This document shows positions 61,292 to 64,000 of a stretch of DNA of 64,000 nucleotides, piece after piece. Each line of letters begins with the position of its first letter. Position 1 is the first letter of the stretch. This stretch comes from Bacillus sonorensis NBRC 101234 = KCTC 13918. Lineage in GTDB: Bacteria; Bacillota; Bacilli; Bacillales; Bacillaceae. Made by a program: the position numbers and the translations under genes. The notes under the pieces are model-generated. The model was not told the origin of the DNA. It saw nothing but the letters and a program-made list of their open reading frames with translations, and did not search any database. The stretch spans positions 1-64,000 of the forward strand of contig NZ_BCVZ01000010.1 in the NCBI RefSeq assembly GCF_001592005.1, given 5' to 3'.

Positions 61292-62272
61292 TTGGATGCA
61301 AAGTGTGTTACATGCTATGAGTTTGGCAACCCGAAAGATGTTCTAACCGTCGAACATAAAACGATTGAACCCCCTAAACACGATGAAGTGCTCGTGCGGA
61401 TGATAGCAAGGCCCATAAACCCTTCTGATTTAATACCCATTACAGGAGCTTATGCTCATCGAGTCTCTTTGCCAATGATTCCAGGTTATGAAGGTGTCGG
61501 TATCGTAGAAGATGCAGGTTCTTCCGTTTCACAGGACTTCATCGGCAAACGTGTGTTGCCTTTGCGCGGAGAAGGCACTTGGCAAGAATATGTTAAGACA
61601 TCTGCTGATCTTGCAATAACTATACCGGACCATATTGATGATCTAACAGCATCCCAGCTATATATTAATCCGGTTACTGCTTGGATTGTTTGTACTGAAG
61701 TCTTAAAGCTGAAACCTCATGATATTTTGTTGGTTAATGCATGCGGCTCTTCGATCGGACGTATTTTTGCACAATTATCAAAGGTTTTCGGTTTCCGATT
61801 GATTGCGGTTACTAGAAACAATAAACATACTGAAGATTTGCTCATGCTTGGAGCATCCGATGTTGTAGATACCTCTACAAGTCCGCTCTATGATGCTGTT
61901 ATGGATATAACAAATGGAAAAGGTGCGGATGCGGCGATAGATTTGATCGGAGGGGCATCAGGAAACGGCTTAGCTTTTTGCGTGCGTCCAAATGGCCATT
62001 TTTTAACCATTGGCCTATTATCAGGGATTCAGGTGAATTGGGCGGATATTATAAAAAAAGCAAAGGTCAACGCCAATATATTTCATTTAAGACATTGGAA
62101 TAGCAACGTCCCAATCGAAAAATGGCAAAATACCTTTGATCAATTGATTCATCTCATAAATGATAAAAAACTATCTTTGCTGAAGGAGCATTCTCTATAT
62201 GACTTGTCAAACATAAAACAGGCTCTCGAAAGCTCTGCAATCATAAAAGGTAAAGTGTTTTTAACAAGCTGA
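61292..62272 (+). CDS. MDR-type zinc-less dehydrogenase / enoyl reductase-like
   Basis: 326 residues: GroES-like N-terminus (INPSDLIPITGAY, PMIPGYEGVGIVEDAG) and Rossmann part (LLVNACGSSIGRIFAQLSKVFGFRLIAV). Lacks the usual zinc-ligand set, so nearer to quinone oxidoreductase or ETR1/enoyl reductases. The start is a TTG at 61292 with GAAGGAGAT 6-8 nt upstream; the longer frame has no SD. Confidence 0.8.
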   Translation: MDAKCVTCYEFGNPKDVLTVEHKTIEPPKHDEVLVRMIARPINPSDLIPITGAYAHRVSLPMIPGYEGVGIVEDAGSSVSQDFIGKRVLPLRGEGTWQEYVKTSADLAITIPDHIDDLTASQLYINPVTAWIVCTEVLKLKPHDILLVNACGSSIGRIFAQLSKVFGFRLIAVTRNNKHTEDLLMLGASDVVDTSTSPLYDAVMDITNGKGADAAIDLIGGASGNGLAFCVRPNGHFLTIGLLSGIQVNWADIIKKAKVNANIFHLRHWNSNVPIEKWQNTFDQLIHLINDKKLSLLKEHSLYDLSNIKQALESSAIIKGKVFLTS

Positions 62273-62412
62273 AACTTTTTTAAAGAGAAAAGCACAGCCT
62301 AAATGAATGCTATTACTTATCCTCTGATAGCAGCACCATATATAAAAGTGGAAGCTTAAATCCCAATGAAGAATCAGCTATACAGTCGGAAACGTACCAA
62401 ATAAAGCAGCCA

Positions 62413-62700
62413 ATGGAATTGCTCAAGGGTTATCTGATTTCTTCAGTTCTTAATATGACCATGTTTCCTATCAATGCAATTTATCGTTTGAAAAAGTTAA
62501 GTAATCAGGAGGCTTTTAGGGGAAGCGGCATGCAAACAATGAAAAAATCGGGAATTTATGTGAACTCTCTAAAAAGGCGTTGGGAATATTGGGTTGTACA
62601 TGAAAATAGCATCCCTGTTCTCGTATCATGGTTAAGTTGGGGCGCCTCTCAAACTATTTATAAAAATTGGGAGTCCAGTTGCGAAGCGATAGACGAATAG
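62413..62700 (+). CDS. Small protein of unknown function (uncertain start)
   Basis: Open frame of 95 codons, Trp-rich at the end (RRWEYWVVHENS, LVSWLSWGASQTIYKNW). An internal ATG (62530) has a better SD (AGGGGAAGCGGC) and would give 56 residues. A good terminator follows, supporting real expression. Family not recognised; could be a fragment. Confidence 0.4.
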   Translation: MELLKGYLISSVLNMTMFPINAIYRLKKLSNQEAFRGSGMQTMKKSGIYVNSLKRRWEYWVVHENSIPVLVSWLSWGASQTIYKNWESSCEAIDE

Positions 62701-62720
62701 ATGCACATCAGGATACGAAC

Positions 62721-62749
62721 AAAAAACCTAACTGCTTGGTTAGGTTTTT
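62721..62749 (+). terminator. Terminator
   Basis: AACCTAAC / GTTAGGTT with a 6-nt loop followed by TTT; A run in front. Confidence 0.8.
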
Positions 62750-62813
62750 GCATACAATTTTCTTCTCATCCTTTTACAACAAGTCTCGATTGATCTGGCC
62801 GTCTAGGAATTCG

Positions 62814-64000
62814 TTAAACACTGCTCTGTTTATTGTAATTGAATTTTTTCTTGAATAGTAATTGCGAAAATCCATATAAAGCCGACGCCAGCAAAAGAAT
62901 ACCTGCTGACATATAAACGAATCGTACGCCAGCCAAATCTGAAATAACCCCGATACCCAGAATGGAAAACATAAAAATCAACTGCACGAGAGCTGATCTG
63001 GCAGACATGATGTTTACCCGTGTTTCCTCGGTTGTGATGTTCTGAATAAATGTTTCCTGTGTCAAATCTCTCAGGATATATGCCGGACCCATAAAGATAA
63101 CCAGTAAAAGAGCTACGTATGCGCTGCTTATAAAACCATATATTAAAGTTAGCACTCCATATGAGATAGCACCAATTAACATCAAATTTATTAACTGATG
63201 TTGGAATCTGCCCGAAAGTTTATAAATGACAAATCCTCCGATCATCGATCCTAAATAATATGCTCCATTAATATAGCCCCACCACGATTCGCCTTTATGT
63301 AATGCTTCGTTTACAAAAGCTAACGAGACAGACCCTATCCAAATCATTCCCGCCCATGACTCGATGACATCCATTATGATGATTGTTCTTAGCTTCTTTT
63401 GTTTAAATAAGTATTTCCAACCGCTTATTACACTTTTATAGGGAGTCCTTTTTTCGATTATAGCAGCAGGTTGTTTTGTTCTCAGGCAAAACATAATAAA
63501 AAAAAGCGAAACCACCAACAAAAGGATCGTGATGATCATCGTGTATCCTTCTCCTAAAAAGGCGATGATAAGACCTCCCAGCGACCAACCTGCAAACTGA
63601 AAAGTCTGATCCACCGCAGATAATAATCCATTTGCTTTCACCCTTTCATCAAGAGGGATGATTTCGCCAATCAACGCACCTTTTAAAGGCGCAAACCACC
63701 CATTAAAAAAAGAAATGCCGCCAATCATCATGAAAACCAAAACCATCATTTCAAAAGAATAGGTCTGTAAAAGAAAATAAATTAGACATATTAACAAAAC
63801 AATTTGTATAAGTTGAGAAATCATTAATATAAGACGAAGATTGAATCGAGTTGTTGCCAACGGCAATGCAGTGCTTCCAATAATACGAAACATAATGCTG
63901 ATGAATGTCACGAGAGAGGCGATTGTTGTAGAGTTCGTCATGTTGTACAAAAATGAAATGACTGCCATCGTATATAGAGAAAATCCTAAATTTGTAGTGG
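62814..64000 (-). CDS. MFS transporter, Mef-like (partial, cut by window end)
   Basis: At least 394 residues with about eleven membrane helices; the frame stays open to the window edge (residues TTNLGFSLYT before the first in-window ATG at 63968), so the start lies beyond 64000. The GALIGEIIPLDERVKANGL and DLTQETFIQNITTEETRVNIM region resembles the DHA3/MefA-type drug-efflux branch (macrolide or other drugs). Substrate not provable. Confidence 0.75.
   Translation of the reverse strand, partial: TTNLGFSLYTMAVISFLYNMTNSTTIASLVTFISIMFRIIGSTALPLATTRFNLRLILMISQLIQIVLLICLIYFLLQTYSFEMMVLVFMMIGGISFFNGWFAPLKGALIGEIIPLDERVKANGLLSAVDQTFQFAGWSLGGLIIAFLGEGYTMIITILLLVVSLFFIMFCLRTKQPAAIIEKRTPYKSVISGWKYLFKQKKLRTIIIMDVIESWAGMIWIGSVSLAFVNEALHKGESWWGYINGAYYLGSMIGGFVIYKLSGRFQHQLINLMLIGAISYGVLTLIYGFISSAYVALLLVIFMGPAYILRDLTQETFIQNITTEETRVNIMSARSALVQLIFMFSILGIGVISDLAGVRFVYMSAGILLLASALYGFSQLLFKKKFNYNKQSSV

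Noticed and set aside
1..64000. Search for CRISPR arrays, tRNA or rRNA genes, T-box or classical riboswitches
   Set aside because: No spaced repeats, clover-leaf patterns or T-box/riboswitch core motifs were recognised by eye; a covariance-model scan would be needed to exclude degenerate cases.

Overview
The window looks like a chromosomal segment of a Bacillus licheniformis-group bacterium (B. licheniformis / B. paralicheniformis). This is inferred from gene content and Shine-Dalgarno (SD) style; no database was searched. Many blocks match the B. subtilis ycb/ybg/ybf neighbourhood: mphK(ycbJ), ycbL-M-N-O, the glucarate/galactarate cluster garD-gudR-gudD-gudP-gucD-kdgD, phoD-tatAD-tatCD, glnK-glnL with glsA-glnT, gamR-gamA, and ybfI-ybfH-ybfG. 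Between them lie accessory and decaying genes. Almost every intergenic space has recognisable SD sites and intrinsic terminators. No tRNA, rRNA, CRISPR array, insertion sequence or prophage core was seen.

Layout. 0-4.6 kb: a macrolide phosphotransferase gene behind a leader-peptide/attenuator region, a divergent Qnr-like pentapeptide protein, a DUF4885-like gene behind a sigma-D-type promoter, and a DUF3900-like gene. 4.6-8.7 kb: a two-component system plus ABC exporter with two permeases (ycbLMNO type). 8.87-12.3 kb: a small island bounded by 38-bp direct repeats of the garD 3' end. It carries a lipoprotein, a lipase-like protein with a helical C-terminus and a small helical partner, the layout of a type VII 'reverse-LXG' lipase module. 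12.3-20.1 kb: D-glucarate/galactarate catabolism with GudR operators and cre sites. 20.1-23 kb: PhoD and its dedicated Tat translocase under a Pho box. 23.3-28.9 kb: an acetyltransferase and the glutamine-sensing GlnK-GlnL system with its targets glsA-glnT. 29.3-33.9 kb: a small secreted protein, a dead TerF-like gene, a DUF2809 protein, an amino-acid permease, and a MerR regulator with a VOC protein. 34.3-38.7 kb: amino-sugar genes (PTS IICB, chbG-like deacetylase, gamR, gamA) with gamP reduced to a pseudogene. 39.2-45 kb: virginiamycin B lyase behind an attenuator, a sulfotransferase, a SurA-N lipoprotein, an iron-type alcohol dehydrogenase, and a saccharopine-dehydrogenase-like/methyltransferase pair with a divergent LuxR regulator. 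46.7-52.7 kb: ybfI-ybfH followed by a broken DUF2000 gene, then the cell-wall-active YbfG protein and three tandem small membrane-protein paralogues, the third dead. 53-64 kb: a Na/Pi cotransporter with upstream Pho boxes, a TSUP exporter with a GntR regulator, nitroreductase, SatA-like acetyltransferase, methyltransferase, an SdpC-like bacteriocin precursor with a 51-residue membrane partner, a DUF6944 protein, an MDR dehydrogenase, and an MFS transporter cut by the window end.

The strongest leads are the mphK leader (14-residue peptide with an Arg-X-Arg motif plus an 11-bp terminator/antiterminator pairing), the TslA-like lipase island with its direct repeats, the SdpC-like precursor, and the vgb attenuator. 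Five candidate antibiotic-resistance genes (mphK, Qnr-like, vgb, satA-like, MFS efflux) occur in 64 kb, and at least two seem to be controlled by transcription attenuation. Carbon and phosphate control is readable at several loci: cre sites, GudR operators, Pho boxes and a GlnL box.
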